The notes under the pieces: generated by a model | The model's input: only the letters and a program-made list of their open reading frames with translations | What the model was told of the DNA's origin: nothing | The model's database searches: none | Source of the DNA: Populus alba | Taxonomy: Eukaryota > Streptophyta > Magnoliopsida > Malpighiales > Salicaceae | DNA: 64,000 nucleotides | Reading direction: 5' to 3' | Assembly (NCBI RefSeq): GCF_005239225.2 | Contig: NC_133289.1 | Span: 3,727,501 to 3,791,500 of the forward strand | Made by a program: the position numbers and the translations under genes | Shown here: positions 22,401 through 34,859 of the stretch, piece after piece | Numbering within the stretch: position 1 is the first letter of the stretch | Layout: each line of letters opens with the position of its first letter

Positions 22401-25400
22401 TTTGTGAGTATCAACAGGATAGCGACAAAAGGCAGGAAGCAGTCCCCAGAGGCCATAAGCATGAGCCTGCAGATCTTGACCAATTACTGATTTTCTAACT
22501 GGACAAAAAAAGGGGAAAGGGGAATGATAAATAAAAATATATATATTCCAGAAGTTGAAATGTTCACAGGATAACAAATCGTTGTTGAATGAAAATCATG
22601 AAGATGAAGCTATGATAGATAAAAGAACAACTCTCGGTTGCATTACAATTAAAGAATGGTTATGAGCTAGTACAGCCCCACAGGTGATCAGTAAATCAAA
22701 CAGCTGTCAGCTATAGTTGTGTGACCACTGACTAGTTAATGTATCAATCTGGATGGTTTCTATTGCAGACTGCAGACATCAGTTTAGGTTCAGCAAAACA
22801 CAAAGGTCCAATAATACAAATCTTCATCATCAAACCAAGAGCTCTACATCATCAATAAGGGCAATATGATCATTTGAAACTGCCTAACATCTGCCGCCCA
22901 TTAGAGTTCATCATTATAAAATTAGCCAGAATGGACAAACTTTTTGTTTACATAAAGCTTTTAGGGCATACCTTTCTGACCAGCTTGCTTAAAGGATTTT
23001 GCAAGAGGCACGATGTGCTCCATATAATACCCTAGCGAAGCTCCAACAACATGGTCTTTCAATATGGGTACCAACCAGATATTTGAACATGTAAAATTGT
23101 CAGGATCAATGGAGATAGGTAGGAGCATAAGCATCTTCTCCGGACCAATGGCAACCACTGCAGATCCCATGCAATTTTGAAGCTGGAATTGTAACAAAAA
23201 GGGCAGCAATCAATTCAGTAGATGTCATTTAAAGAAATTATACACTATCAACTAAAAAGAAACGTGCATATCTGAATGGAGGAGTGAGTTTACAACAATA
23301 AAAGATATACAGAAATGATGATCTTCTTACATTTCCTAGGAAACATCTCATGAGATACGACTTGAATGTACAATGCTCGTGTCAAATCTCTTAGAGAGAT
23401 CTAACAGGCACTGGGCAAATTGACAGCTCAAAAGATATTGATTTCTTAGGACTGCTCAAAAGGTGAATATAGCTTTTGCATAGCTTCACACCCATAACTA
23501 AGGGCCAAAAAGAAATAACATTGTACCATTAATGCTAACATAAAATCAGTTCAACCATTAATCAAAATTGGCAGATTGACAGCCCCAAAAATTTGTGTCA
23601 CTGGCTGAAGAAATAGTACAAGCAAAAGAAGATGCAATAAAAATTTAAGAGGTCACTTGACACCACCACCCCATCAACATTGGGACACTTGCAAGAACAT
23701 CCATGAGCACTTACATGATTTGTGTCTGGTTTATCACGACCAACATCATTCATCAAGTCTGCAAGCTTAAGTATGATGTTCTTCATGAAGATATGCGATA
23801 TATCTCCTGCAATATAAAAGCAAAGTTGCAAGCTTAAGTATGATTGTTTCTATGCATGAACATAATCATGCATAGAAACAATGCAAGGAAACATATAATT
23901 CTGAGACAATGACAGACACAATATTAAACATGTGTACAAAAACATGGCATTTTGTTTGGAGAACTATAAAAGTTCGCTATTCTTTTAAAATTTAGCTGGC
24001 AATATGGCCTCTAAAGTTATGCTAGTTTAAAAATTTGTACAGAATAGAGATTTGGATACCATAAAATAGTTTGAAGCAAGCAACAGAATTATGTGTAAAA
24101 TCAAGCAATATAATTGTGCTAAAATGGCAGATGAACAACAAATTCCATGTACCAAGCTTCTTGAACAAAACAGATATGACTCCCAAAAGGTGTTCATTAG
24201 GAATGCCATCATATGAATTCAGAATATTCTCCAAGACAGCGCATGTTGATTTTATCATATTTGCTTCTTCACTCTCTTGACTTGAATCATCAAGTGATTG
24301 ACTTTCATTAATCACGACTTCTTTTGGATCTATATAGTGGTGGATCAACTCCTTCATTATATCTGAAGCCTGTGATGCAGTAGCCTCATCAGTCAAAAGA
24401 CCTGAATCAGTATAAACATGTGTCAGGGGACCTAATAGCATGCAATCAACAAGAAAACAATAACAAAGAAAAAAAATACTAGCACTGTTAACAGAGATCC
24501 AATAAACATAACAAGAAGCAAACCTGCTGTAGAACCAAAAATTTTATGTCCATTACTTGTCCAAGAGCTTGATCCTCCGGCTCGGAGTTTATTTAAAATA
24601 GTTCTTAGCAGGGTGGCGGCAGACAATACAGTGTCCACAGGATTCTTCTGTCCCAGAGATAAATACCCAGAAAGAGAATCTATAATTTTCTCCTGCTGCG
24701 GACCAATCACTTCATCACTTGAACTCACAAAAAATGCTTCAATATTTTGAAAAATCTGCCTCGTCAGCACTGAGAAATCAGACCTCAAAAGCTTAACTAG
24801 TTCAGGCAAAACTTTTGAACTGATTTTAACCGAGAGATATGGAACGGTAGCCTTCAGAAGATTTAGCATGTGAATGACCTCTAGATGTTCCAGCTTTGAT
24901 AATGTTTCTTCTTTAGACTCGTCAAAAATCCTTGACTCACTCAATGTAAGTGCTACAGGCATGTAATTTTTGAACAACGAAAAGACCAATTTGCTAGCTT
25001 CCTTAACAACAGAAGAAGAGCTAAAAGACTTGAAAACCTTCTCAAGACATTCTTGTGCACTCCTCCTCACCTGAAACAATGGAAGTCAAAATCCTAAACT
25101 CGTCAACTTCCCTGCATTTATCCCGGTAACAATAGTATAATAGCTTTGATAAAAATCTCAACTTTCTCAAGGAAAAACACAAAATTAACCTAAGCAAGAG
25201 CCAAATATATCAAAGACAAAGAATTACTTCATTTTCAGCTTAAAAAAAACAAAGATTCAAACTGGAAATCAAATCAGTCTTATAAAAATATAAACTTAAA
25301 TAATCATTAATCACTGAATTACTTGACGATTAAGAAAAAAGGCACAACCTTTGGTCTCTTATCAACAGAGAATTTAATCAAACTTTCAAACCCTGCTTTC

Positions 25401-25849
25401 ACAGAATCCCACTTCTCCAAATCACAAAACCCTAAAATCATAACCCCCAAGCACTTCACCACACAGCCCAAACTCCCCACTCCCACTCCTTCTCTCTCCA
25501 CCGCAACTTCCACTAACACGGCCACCGCCTCCTTCACCTTCGCATCCTTAATCCCCTTCTCTTCAATCAAGGGCACCACAATCGAAACAAACGAAAGTAA
25601 CGCCGCAATTGCCGTGGAATCTAGAGCTTTCGAATCGGAGAGATTGTTGATTGCGGCAGAGAAGTAAGCTGAGGGAGTTAAAGGAAGTGATTCGGCGGTA
25701 AGGATGGAACGGAGTGCGGCAGCAGTTGCCAAGAGGTGGCGGTGCTGTGGTGCTGTAGAGGCGGAGTATCGGGAGAGTAGTTGTTGGCAGATTTCTGTGT
25801 CGTTTTTCAATTGGGTTTCAGGTTCGGGTTCGGGTTTTTTATGTTTCAT
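16473..25849 (-). CDS. RRP12: RRP12-like protein (HEAT repeats, NUC173 domain), 18 exons
   Basis: Exons: 25349-25849, 24524-25070, 24153-24431, 23715-23806, 22972-23182, 22317-22498, 21958-22167, 21011-21195, 20661-20754, 20501-20557, 20272-20406, 19514-19582, 18815-18928, 18089-18250, 17874-18002, 17646-17747, 16986-17065 and 16473-16854; total 3531 nt, 1176 aa. Rrp12 is a karyopherin-like HEAT-repeat protein of the nucleolus and nucleus, acting in pre-rRNA processing and ribosomal subunit export. Markers are VRRSAQECLEKVF (exon 2), the NUC173 region spanning about exons 3-6 (LQNCMGSAVVAIGPEKMLMLLP, GLWGLLPAFCRYPVDTH), NSEEKNTKAFLMLNEII, AREDARKVAYDTLLF and GYLSGSSPYITSGAVSALSVLVYND. The last 125 residues are very basic (GKRKREKKH, KRKIEHRNTNKKGK, ending KKQKLNN), a likely nuclear signal. 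The start at 25849 (MKHKKPE) is preferred; an in-frame ATG at 25960 would add 37 residues. One intron uses a GC donor. Confidence 0.92.
17748..17873 (-). other. GC-AG intron (RRP12-like intron 15, 126 bp)
   Basis: Exon 15 ends AGATCAAAG and the intron starts GCATGT; the next exon opens after TTTCCACAG with GTTACAGTC. The joined protein reads NHFRSK then VTVILEIMIRKCG, as expected in this family. Using the nearby GT (GCAT|GTAACT) shifts the frame and meets a stop soon after. Confidence 0.82.
20062..20148. repeat. Fold-back repeat with 17-bp perfect arms in RRP12-like intron 11
   Basis: The arm CAAAAATTGAGCTCATT (20062-20078) is repeated as its exact reverse complement at 20132-20148. After a short bulge on the right the pairing resumes (GAGATA against TATCTC). 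The spacer is 53 nt. It may be a small fold-back transposon remnant or a stable hairpin in the pre-mRNA. Confidence 0.85.
23828..23882. repeat. 17-bp perfect hairpin plus copied exon segment in RRP12-like intron 3
   Basis: Bases 23843-23859 (ATTGTTTCTATGCATGA) and 23866-23882 are exact reverse complements with a 6-nt loop. Overlapping the left arm, GCAAGCTTAAGTATGAT at 23828-23844 is an exact copy of 23761-23777, which lies inside coding exon 4. The intron therefore carries a 17-base duplicate of its neighbouring exon next to a perfect palindrome. Confidence 0.9.
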
Positions 25850-27044
25850 AGTTGCCGGTTTCGTGTTTGTAAGGGTGGTGGTTGAGGTGGTTTCTAAATT
25901 TTGAGGGTTTAGAGGGTTTAGGGTTTTAGAATTTGTGAAGTAACGGAGAAGGTGATGCAATTCGGGCGGGTTTAAAATGGGCTTTAATGCTTTTTTTTTG
26001 GGCCCGTGTTTAGAGCCTGGTGATTGATGGAGAGCAGCCAGCCCAATGGGATTTATTGAAATTAGGAATCGGGTTTTTCTTATTTAGACTCTACTCATTA
26101 CGTGTCAAGCAAGAGATTTTGATGTTCATATTATATCTATCAAGTTTTGGATATTCATTTAGATATTTATTATTTAACTGTTATTTAAGACATGTATTAT
26201 ACATGTATGTGTGTATTATATTAGATTTTTAAAAATATAAATATTTTACATATATTTGTATGTGTTAGGTTCGGGTTGATTTTAAATTGTTTTTATAAAA
26301 TTTATATTATATTCATTACTCATCAATAAGGTAATTATCTAGAAAAATAAATCTCACTTGGTTCGGGTCGGGTAAATATTTATAACTCATATTAAATTGC
26401 CATTTCTAATTGAAATCATATATATATATATTGGTGAGAGATTGGTTTGTTGGTTAGGGAGATTCAATTCTTTTATTGGTTTTTTTTGTTTCAAATCTTA
26501 AGATTTGTGTTTAGAAAATAAAAATTTATTAAATTGATATGATTGGTGTATTTTTAAGATTCTCTAGAAAAAATATTTTTATTAATTGATGTGCAAACCA
26601 GATTTAAAATAGTCTTACACCAAAACCAAAAGATTTATATATTTCATATATATCAGATGAATAAATTGCATTGAGTGCTGATTTTAAAATTTAAATTTAG
26701 TTAATTAAAAAAAGAAAGGAAACTTTTTTCTCCAACCAAGCTAACAAGGGTAGGAGAGAGAACAAACAACTTAGCCAGAAATACAAGTAAGGATTCTCGT
26801 TCGATGTTTTTGTCTTCAAATTTTAAGAGGGACGAGTTAAATTATTTCATAGAGAGCAATACAGAATGTTAATGCTACTTCTCAATGCTAGTTTGGTAAA
26901 TAAATTATATTTTATGGATGATTATATATGTGTTATGAGTGAAGTTTTGATAAGCTTTTACAATATCAAGTTAGGATAAAGGTTTTTTCTCATCGAACAA
27001 TGATTACATGACTAAAACAAAACATGAATAATTTAGGATGTATT

Positions 27045-27652
27045 TGTTTTCTGGAAAATGAGTTTTGAAAAACTATTTTTTAAATTTTATTGTGTTTATT
27101 TGCTATTAAAAAAATTGGTCAACCAAAAATACTTTCTTGTCAGAGAAAAATTTAATTTTGGTCTTTATTTTTATGATTGTTATTTAATTTTCTCTTATTA
27201 TTTTTTAAATTAAAACTTTTTATCTATCAAATTTGGTCCTCGTTCTTTTAATTGTTACTTATTTTATTTAAAATAATTTATGAAATTATAATAATTATTA
27301 TTTTAATTGTATTATCTTTCAATTTTTTTTATCTGTTGGATTTGATCTATATTATTTTGATTATTATTTATTTTATTTGAGATAATTTATAAAATTAGAT
27401 TTTTTTCAATTCCATTCTCATTCAACATTTTAATTTATAAAATTTGTTCCTTATTATTTTAATAAACTTGAAAAGAAACATTAATAGGCTATTTTCTAAC
27501 TCATTTTCATAACATAACCAAATACCAGAAAAGTGTTTTCCAACTTATTTTCCATGACATTACCAAACACAAAAAATAATTTACTTTCTTGGAATTCAAT
27601 TTCCAAGGAAACTACTTCATAAAATGAAACTACTTTCCTGCAAACAAATGAA
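27045..27652. mobile_element. Candidate non-autonomous terminal-inverted-repeat element
   Basis: The left end reads ATTTGTTTTCTGGAAAATGA and the right end, reverse-complemented, reads ATTTGTTTGCAGGAAAGTAG. The ends pair imperfectly over about 25 bases. The interior is AT-rich with repeated text of the type TTTGGTCCTCGTTCTTTTAA and has no open frame. Similar interior text recurs near 34560-34800. The ends are estimates and no target-site duplication was established. Confidence 0.45.
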
Positions 27653-27959
27653 GCCTAGTATTTATGCTTTTTTATTCGCATACTACCACTTCATAATCAT
27701 TATCATCATCATCGTCATTATAAAAAATATAACCGTCTTGAAGTTGACTCGTCAATTTGAGCATATACCAATCTAATTTTTCTTCAAAATAATGCATGCA
27801 TCATGTATTTGATTTAGTCAAACTTTGATTATATGATATAGATCTAAATGAAACTCGATCAATTTTTTTTAAAAAATAGCATTATTATTTTAAAAAAATC
27901 AAAACAATACCATTTTTTTAAAAATTAAAATAAAAAATATTCGATGGAGGTTAGAGGTG

Positions 27960-28325
27960 ATTATTTTCGGTTCGGTTCGATTTTTACCAACAAAAATAAT
28001 AAAATTAAAATTTTATAAAATACAAAAACTGTTTTGGCCCAAACCAACTGTTTTGGTTCGGTTCAGTTATTTTATATTAAAAACTGAAACTCAACCGATC
28101 AGATTTGGTTCGGTTTTGTTTTAGTGTGGTTCGACTCGGTTTCAGTTCAATTATTTTATATTAAAAATCAAAAGCTATATTGTTTTTGGTTTTTTTTTTT
28201 TTTACTTTTTTAACAGACTTGATTGTGGTTTATTTGGCTTTTTTTATTTAATTTTTATTTTTTTTAATCAGTTTAATTTTATTTTTTTATTTTAAGATTA
28301 TAAAACCAAACCGAAAACGCGTTAA
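27960..28325. repeat. GGTTCGGTT-type low-complexity repeat
   Basis: The block repeats GGTTCGGTTC-like words several times, with two copies of TTATTTTATATTAAAAA in between, and ends with the opposite-strand form (AAACCAAACCGAAAACG). Similar text is found in inverted form at about 62095-62335. Such CGGTTTGGTT arrays are common in plant intergenic DNA. No coding content is seen. Confidence 0.65.
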
Positions 28326-28329
28326 GTGT

Positions 28330-29360
28330 TTGAGAGCACCAATAACGAGGCGCGCATACCTCCCGAATTCTTTTGGATTGGGGAAAGCGATGGGTGTCGT
28401 GCCAGGCCCCAGGCCTCCACCAAACCGAACAAGGTGGAGGCTATGCATGTTTTTTACAAATGGCAAGCAACGTAGCTTTTACACTTTGTAAAAGCGAGTT
28501 GCACGCTACGTGGTCCCTGTCCTCCAGGCAAGGGACATCTGGATCCAAGCCAGGCACCTCCCATTATCGATGTGCCCAGACGCGAAGCTTTAAAAGTGGG
28601 CTAGTTCCTTGATGGGTCAACTAACCTTGGGTCTACTCCTGGGCTATGGCTTCTGTCCCTTCAACTATATATATTATGTGCATAATCTTTAAAACACCGT
28701 CCATTAATTATAAAAAACAAAAGGGACGTGTTATGGGCATATATCATTTATTAAACTGTCAAACGGATGCTTGACATTTGCATATATATCCATGGCGGCA
28801 AAATGTTCTTCAAGACTGCAAGCTTGACCGGGTAAGCAAACCAGTGTCATAACCATGGAGCGTATCGGGTCATTAGTCATCAAACCATTGCTCTAGCCAT
28901 GTCCTACAGGCTACAGCCACATTACTCCTTGCCCAGTGGAAGGTCTGAGATCATAAAAGCGTCAGATTTGAAGCAAGCTCAATTAACTCCAGCCAGCAGA
29001 TTTGAAGCTCCCTATGTCAGGACTGGCTTTATAATGGCTATCTTTAAGAGGGTGTCGAGTAGATGCGCGTTGTCGCAAGTATTCATGCACTCCTGGCAAC
29101 AACCTCTTCCTGTGTTTTTTTTTTTTAATGTTTTTTTAGGAGATAGGGATGGATCTGTAAGAACCTTGAGTACCACATGTGTGTCTGTGTTCATGGAAAC
29201 TTCTACTTGAGATCCACCGTCAAAATAGCGTTCCTATCTTCACAAGCGGTGGGATAATCCATTCAATTCGATGATTTGATTGATCTGAGACGATCTTGAC
29301 TCCCTGGATCTTGTTTTCGGTTAGGAAGCCCGTGTATTCATTGCCTTGTTATTAGATGGG
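28330..29360. other. GC-richer structured island, function unknown
   Basis: About 1 kb of balanced composition inside very AT-rich DNA. Three successive perfect inverted repeats stand out: GCCTCCACC (28413-28421) with GGTGGAGGC (28433-28441); GCTTTTACA (28475-28483) with TGTAAAAGC (28487-28495), flanked by ACGTAGC (28470-28476) and GCTACGT (28505-28511); and GTCCCT (28513-28518) with AGGGAC (28531-28536). A + frame at 28899-29210 (103 aa) contains a T-run-encoded FFFFF and has no recognised domain. It could be a decayed transposon, a non-coding RNA gene or a relic gene; the sequence alone does not decide. Confidence 0.5.
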
Positions 29361-30584
29361 ACAGAATTTCAAGTCAAACTAGATAGGAGTTATTAAGGTA
29401 AATGGTTGACATAACAGGGAAATCAATTAAAACCTATTTAATTTTTTAAAATATTCTAAATCGAGGATGTTTTAATTTATTTTTTTATAATTCCATGAAA
29501 GAACAAGTATTCAAACTGAGGGGAAAATAAAGAGAAAAACTTCTTCACTTAACTATCAATGGGGTGGAAGATTTGTTAAAATAGATGATAGTCAAGAGAT
29601 ATGTTTTTTATATGGTTTCCGTCCGATTTAATTTGTTTGCTCATTAATATTGATGGCTACGGATTGCAGGTTGAAAATCTTGTTCCTCAAGCTTTATTCA
29701 GGTGTAAAGATCTAGTAGAATACATGCAAGCTAACCTAAGATGTCTTATATGTAAAAAAAAACATTTCTATGTTATGTAATGATTATTTATTAAGAGTTG
29801 AGATTATTTGAAATGATTTTATATAGGGATATTATTAATTTTAGGTTTTAACTTTGAATCTAATAACTTGAACTATGTAATACCTGGTTTTTATTATTAT
29901 AATGTATGGTATTTAAAAAAAATCACTTAAAAATATAATTAAAAAAATGTAAAATTTTTATTTTTTTTTTATATCAGTATATCAAAATTATATATATATA
30001 AACAGTTAGAAACTTAAAATGACTGACAAGGATACCTACACGCACTTATTCTATTCTAGATAAATAATAACCTGCAAAATAGTCCCAGCCACCTAAATTG
30101 AGTTAGAACCAGTTAGATTTTCTTGCAAAATACCTCTTGAAAGGAATATTACGGCTTTTACACGATTAAAAAATGCTTCAAAAACTTTTATATTATAAAA
30201 AAGAGAGAGAGAGGACGGAAGATTTTCGCAAAGTGTGATTTGAAGAACTTTTGGCATAATAAATATCTATTTTCCCGCGCTACCTGGATTAGATAAAAAA
30301 AACATTTCGAGCACAAAAAAGAAAATCAAATGAAAAGAAAAGGTTTAGATGAAAGAAAAAACAAAAACACGCAGATTGAAATAAAACTTTGACGTGCGGT
30401 AATAATGTATTTTGGATCTTAAAAAAATAATTGTTAATCAGATAAGTTACCTTTAGTTAATTTAAATATTTTAAAATAAATTTAAAATCATATTATTAAA
30501 AAAAATTATTCAAGTTTTGCCACTAATTAGGCCGAGCCAAATCCTAAATTAACAAGTCATTGAATTGAATTGTTAAATTAAGAG

Positions 30585-30720
30585 TTTATTTTGAAACACG
30601 TTTAAAATTATATTTTTTAAAAATATAATTATTTTTGTTTAAAATATTTTTGAATTGTTTTAATATATTAATATTAAAAATAATTTTTTAAAAATAAAAT
30701 AAATATAATTTTAATATATA
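30585..30720 (-). repeat. Dispersed AT-rich repeat, reverse copy
   Basis: Contains TTTTAATATATTAATATTAAA followed by the AATAATTTTTTAAAAATAAA block shared, in either orientation, with many other places in the window. Ends are approximate. Confidence 0.5.
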
Positions 30721-31254
30721 TGTGAGTAAAAAACATCATAAAAAATAATTGTTAACTTAATCACAAACTATCTCTAAATCAAGTCTTATGACTATGTGTT
30801 TTTTTGTAACAAAACGTGATTAAAATTAACACGTGCTACTTAAAAGGAAAGAACAGATACCAATGATGGATTGATCGATTACTGTGTAAATAGATGCGTG
30901 TGAAAGATTCGTAATTCAAGTATCCCAGCAGGTCACAGTACTGCATTGCTTGTGGTTCCAACGTTTTGACTATAACTTACTGTTTACCTTTGACCACGAT
31001 AAATTAATTAATATACTTCCATATGTGTAATTTACTTTTTAGGTGCTGGCTCGATAAATTTAGTATTGCAAACAATTTAGACTCTAGCATGTTTGATATT
31101 AAAAGGTATGATACTTTTTATTTTTATTTAAAAATATATTTAATTTTTTTACATGATCATGTCAAAATTATAAAAAATATTAATTTAATATTTTTTAAGT
31201 CAAATATACTCTTAAAACACACTCAAACATGGTTTTAAATATATTAGTTATTTA

Positions 31255-32720
31255 ACTCGCGCTCCACCGCGGGTTGTAAATTTTTTTTTTTTAAATACTA
31301 GATATGCAGACTACTTCAATATGTTTTTTTTATATAAAAGAATTCAAACTGTAAATCAAAAGACCTTTATAAATATATAATTAAATAAATCGATAATTAT
31401 TTATTTAAATAAATAAATAAAAAGTCAACAGTAACCAAAACATAAATTGGAAAAAAAATGTTAGATCAAGATAATCAATTATCACACAAGGTAACTTTTT
31501 TATTTGAATTAATAAAATATAAAAAACTCATGATCTAAAAAATTAACACAAATAAAACTGATTAAATAAATTCATACCTTAAAAAAAATAGTATGCAAGG
31601 CCCAACACATCAACATTTTTATCTAAAAATAAAGTTTATTTGTATAAAACAAACAAGAAATTACAAATGAATTAGAATAATATATTGAAAAATAAAACAC
31701 AAGCAAAACGATTATATTAAAAAATAGCATGCAATACACATGATCTAAGTCATAAGACAATGATAAACTCACCTAAAAAAATTAAAGATAATCACAAAAT
31801 CAATATTTAAAAAAAAATAATGCAAAACGATAAAATCGCACAAAGTCGAATCCCTTACACATAAAATATCAAAAAATAAATCAAGAAAACAAATCAATTA
31901 CACAAAATGATCTAAAAAAATAAGGGTAAAAAAAAACTTTAATTAAAGGGCAAAATAATTTTTTTCATTTGAGAGTTAAATTGAATTGAAAAATAGCTTT
32001 AACAAAAGGAAAAACAAATCAAAAGAATAAGGGTTAAACTGAAAAAAATAAAATAAAAAAACTTTGATTAAAGGATGAAATTGAAAGCCAAAAAATTTAA
32101 TCAAATGGGCCAATGAAAAAAATTAAAAATTAAAAAAACAAGGACCGAAATGAAAAAAAAAACATATGAGAAATTGTAATTGAATGACTAAATTAGAAAA
32201 AAAAAAACACTTCTATAAAATGAATGAGAATGAAATAAGAAACTAAAAGAATGAGGATTGAAATAAAAAACAAGACATATGAGAAATTGTAATTGAAGGA
32301 CTAAATTGAAAAAAAAAACTCTTATAAAAGGAATAAGAATAAAATAAAAAACTAAAAGAATGAGGACTAAAACTATAAATGGAATAAGAACGAAATAAGA
32401 AATTAAAAAAAATAAGGATTAAAATAAAAAATAAAACATATGAGCAATTGTAATTGAAGGGTTAGATTGAAAAACAAAAAAATATATATAAAATGAATAA
32501 TTAAAAGAATGAGGACTGATATTGAAAAACAAAAAACAAAAAAGATAACGATGTACTTCATCTGTTAGGAGAAAAAAGAAGGAAAAAACAAGCTAACAAC
32601 TATCAGTTGTGTATCCAGAAAAACAGAAAAATGCTGGATTTAGCCACTAGGTGACGTCCCATGCGCCGTCTAAATAGTACGGATGTCATCTACTCGCTGA
32701 CGTATGTTCAACACGTATCA
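31255..32720. mobile_element. Degenerate repeat element with internal tandem array
   Basis: The left edge carries CGCGCTCCACCGCGGGTTG, a GC-rich word that stands out from its surroundings. The right part (about 32580-32720) reads GCTGGATTTAGCCACTAGG and then TGCGCCGTC. Between them, from about 32160 to 32550, the unit starting ACATATGAGAAATTGTAATT recurs at about 32163, 32275 and 32436 with drift, together with (A)GGACTAAATTGAAAAA phrases. There is no open frame. It is probably a non-autonomous transposon remnant; the family is not identified. Confidence 0.5.
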
Positions 32721-33879
32721 ACAACTTTTATGATTTAAAGATTCAAAAGTAAATATAAAAACATCAAAATGCCCAGTGAACCTATTAATCACACAAAACA
32801 CTCGTATGAAAAGTACAAAATTACTTCAAAAGCAAAGCTTATTTTTTTTTATAAGGTTAAATGCATACTTTAACTACACATGGACACTGGATTGGCCAAA
32901 AAAATCATTGTCCAACAACCAATAATTTTGTAATCTTGGAGGTAAATTAAGAAGTATTTTTATTGTTAAAATGATTGTGAAAAGTCTAAAAAGCTCTTGG
33001 TTAATAGTTCTAAATTCTTTTTACTACAAGGGTAAAAAAATGTTTTTATCAAGGAAAAAAGATGGAAAAAATACATACACCGCCAAACTTTTTTTTAATA
33101 ACCAACATGCTTGTGAAAAAAATCAAATAACCATCACCTGACTTATATTTTTTCTCAGCTAAAAACAAAAAAATAATTTCACTGTAACAATGCACAACAG
33201 TAAACTACCATGAAACTACCACAGTGTTTTTGTCAATAAACAATCTACAAAGATTAAAGCTGCATTCCCAGTGAAGAAAGAAAGTTCAGGAGTCAATCAG
33301 TTCTCCAAGAACATAACATGAAACACGAAAAGGCAAAGAAATGGAATTTCTTTAATCCAAATATGGTCAGTGTTATTAAAATGAATTCTCAAATGCTTGA
33401 AGAATGCAATGAATTATTTATTTATTAAATGAAAAGAGTACAGAAGATTTTTTTCTCCTTCGTCCTGTCTCGTGGGAGTCTAACAACAAATAGTATTTCC
33501 ATCTATGATATCACACTTGCAACTCGACAATTCCTTGAAATACAGTTCATAATTGACTTGCTTTCCATGATCATAGCAATCAAATAATCAATTAAATGCT
33601 ACGATTTATTTGGGTTGGAGAATAATGAAAATTTGTTTCCATTATTTGATTCAATTAGGAGATTGAAAAAAAGAGAAAATCATGTAAAAAATAAATAAAT
33701 ATTTAAAGAAGGAAAAGAATAATCATGTTGAACAGTAGACAAACATTTAGAGAAGAAAAGGGAGTTAAAAATTAAAATAGCAAGCGTCTACCATAAAAGA
33801 TGAGAGTCAATGAAGATTATTATGTGACGTTGAAAAAAAAAAGTAGAATTTTTAACCCTAAAAAAAATTGATAAATAAC

Positions 33880-34115
33880 TATTTTAAAAATGCATAAACA
33901 TTTTTATTTTTATATTTTAAAAGTATTTTTTTTTAAATTACTTTTTTTATTTTTTTCTTTGTTTTAAATTAATATTTTTAAGTGTTTTCAGATCATTTTG
34001 ATGCGCTAAATATATATATATATATATAAAAACATCATTTTGATATATTTTTAAATAAAAAATATTTTAAAAAATAATTACAATCACTTTTCCAAACATA
34101 TTATAATAAATTTTA
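33880..34115. repeat. Dispersed AT-rich repeat, long copy
   Basis: Contains both arms of the AT-rich repeat family: TTTTTATTTTTATATTTTAAA on the left, ATTTTGATATATTTTTAAAT on the right, and CACTTTTCCAAACATA at the right edge. A (TA)n run sits at about 34012-34027. Confidence 0.45.
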
Positions 34116-34859
34116 GGTCATGCAGACTAGTATCACCATCTACACCAGCTTTTCTTTTGTTTCCTTGACTTATTAAAAAATAAATCATTGGAATTGTTAG
34201 CATTTATTTTTCATGAAATAAATATTATTTATAAATTTGATGCAAAATCCCCCTTGAAATAAAGGATGGTGAATTTTACTGTAAAAAAATGCATAGAAAA
34301 ACAGAGAGAAAGGACGGTAGATTTGCATAGAGTGTGATCTGAAGGCCTTAATTTTAGGTAATAAAACTTGCTCCAAATAAATATGTTATACTTGAAAAGG
34401 AAGGTAAAAATAAATAATAGGGGTTTTTCAAATACGAAGAAAAGTTTTTGGAAAACTAGATTCAAATAAAAACTGAAAATTACTTTTCAAATAAAATATT
34501 TTTCTGTATGGAGAAGTAGAAAACTAGTTTTTTAATGCATATTCCATTACAAGATTTTTTTTTTTTTATGTTTTCTAAACGAAGAAATGAGACAAACAAT
34601 GCAAAAAGTTATTTTTGTTTTTTTATATTAATTTTAATTTTTGTTCTTTTAATTTTTTTATCATTTTACTAAATTAATTTTTATTTTAATTTCACCATTA
34701 AATCAAATATAAAATATATTTTATATTTCAATTATGATCTTTATTATTTTAATTACTATTTTTTTGTATAATTAAAATTATTTTTCTCATTTTCATCATT
34801 TAATTTCTGATTAATTGAGAATTGAGTTTCTTGATTTTTATATATACAATGCTTCAAGT

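Noticed and set aside
28373..28612. 79-aa + frame in the structured island
   Set aside because: It runs through the hairpins and has no recognisable protein features; read as non-coding.
32160..32550. CRISPR-like regular repeats
   Set aside because: The units drift, spacing is uneven, and the genome is a plant; this is a degenerate tandem or transposon repeat.
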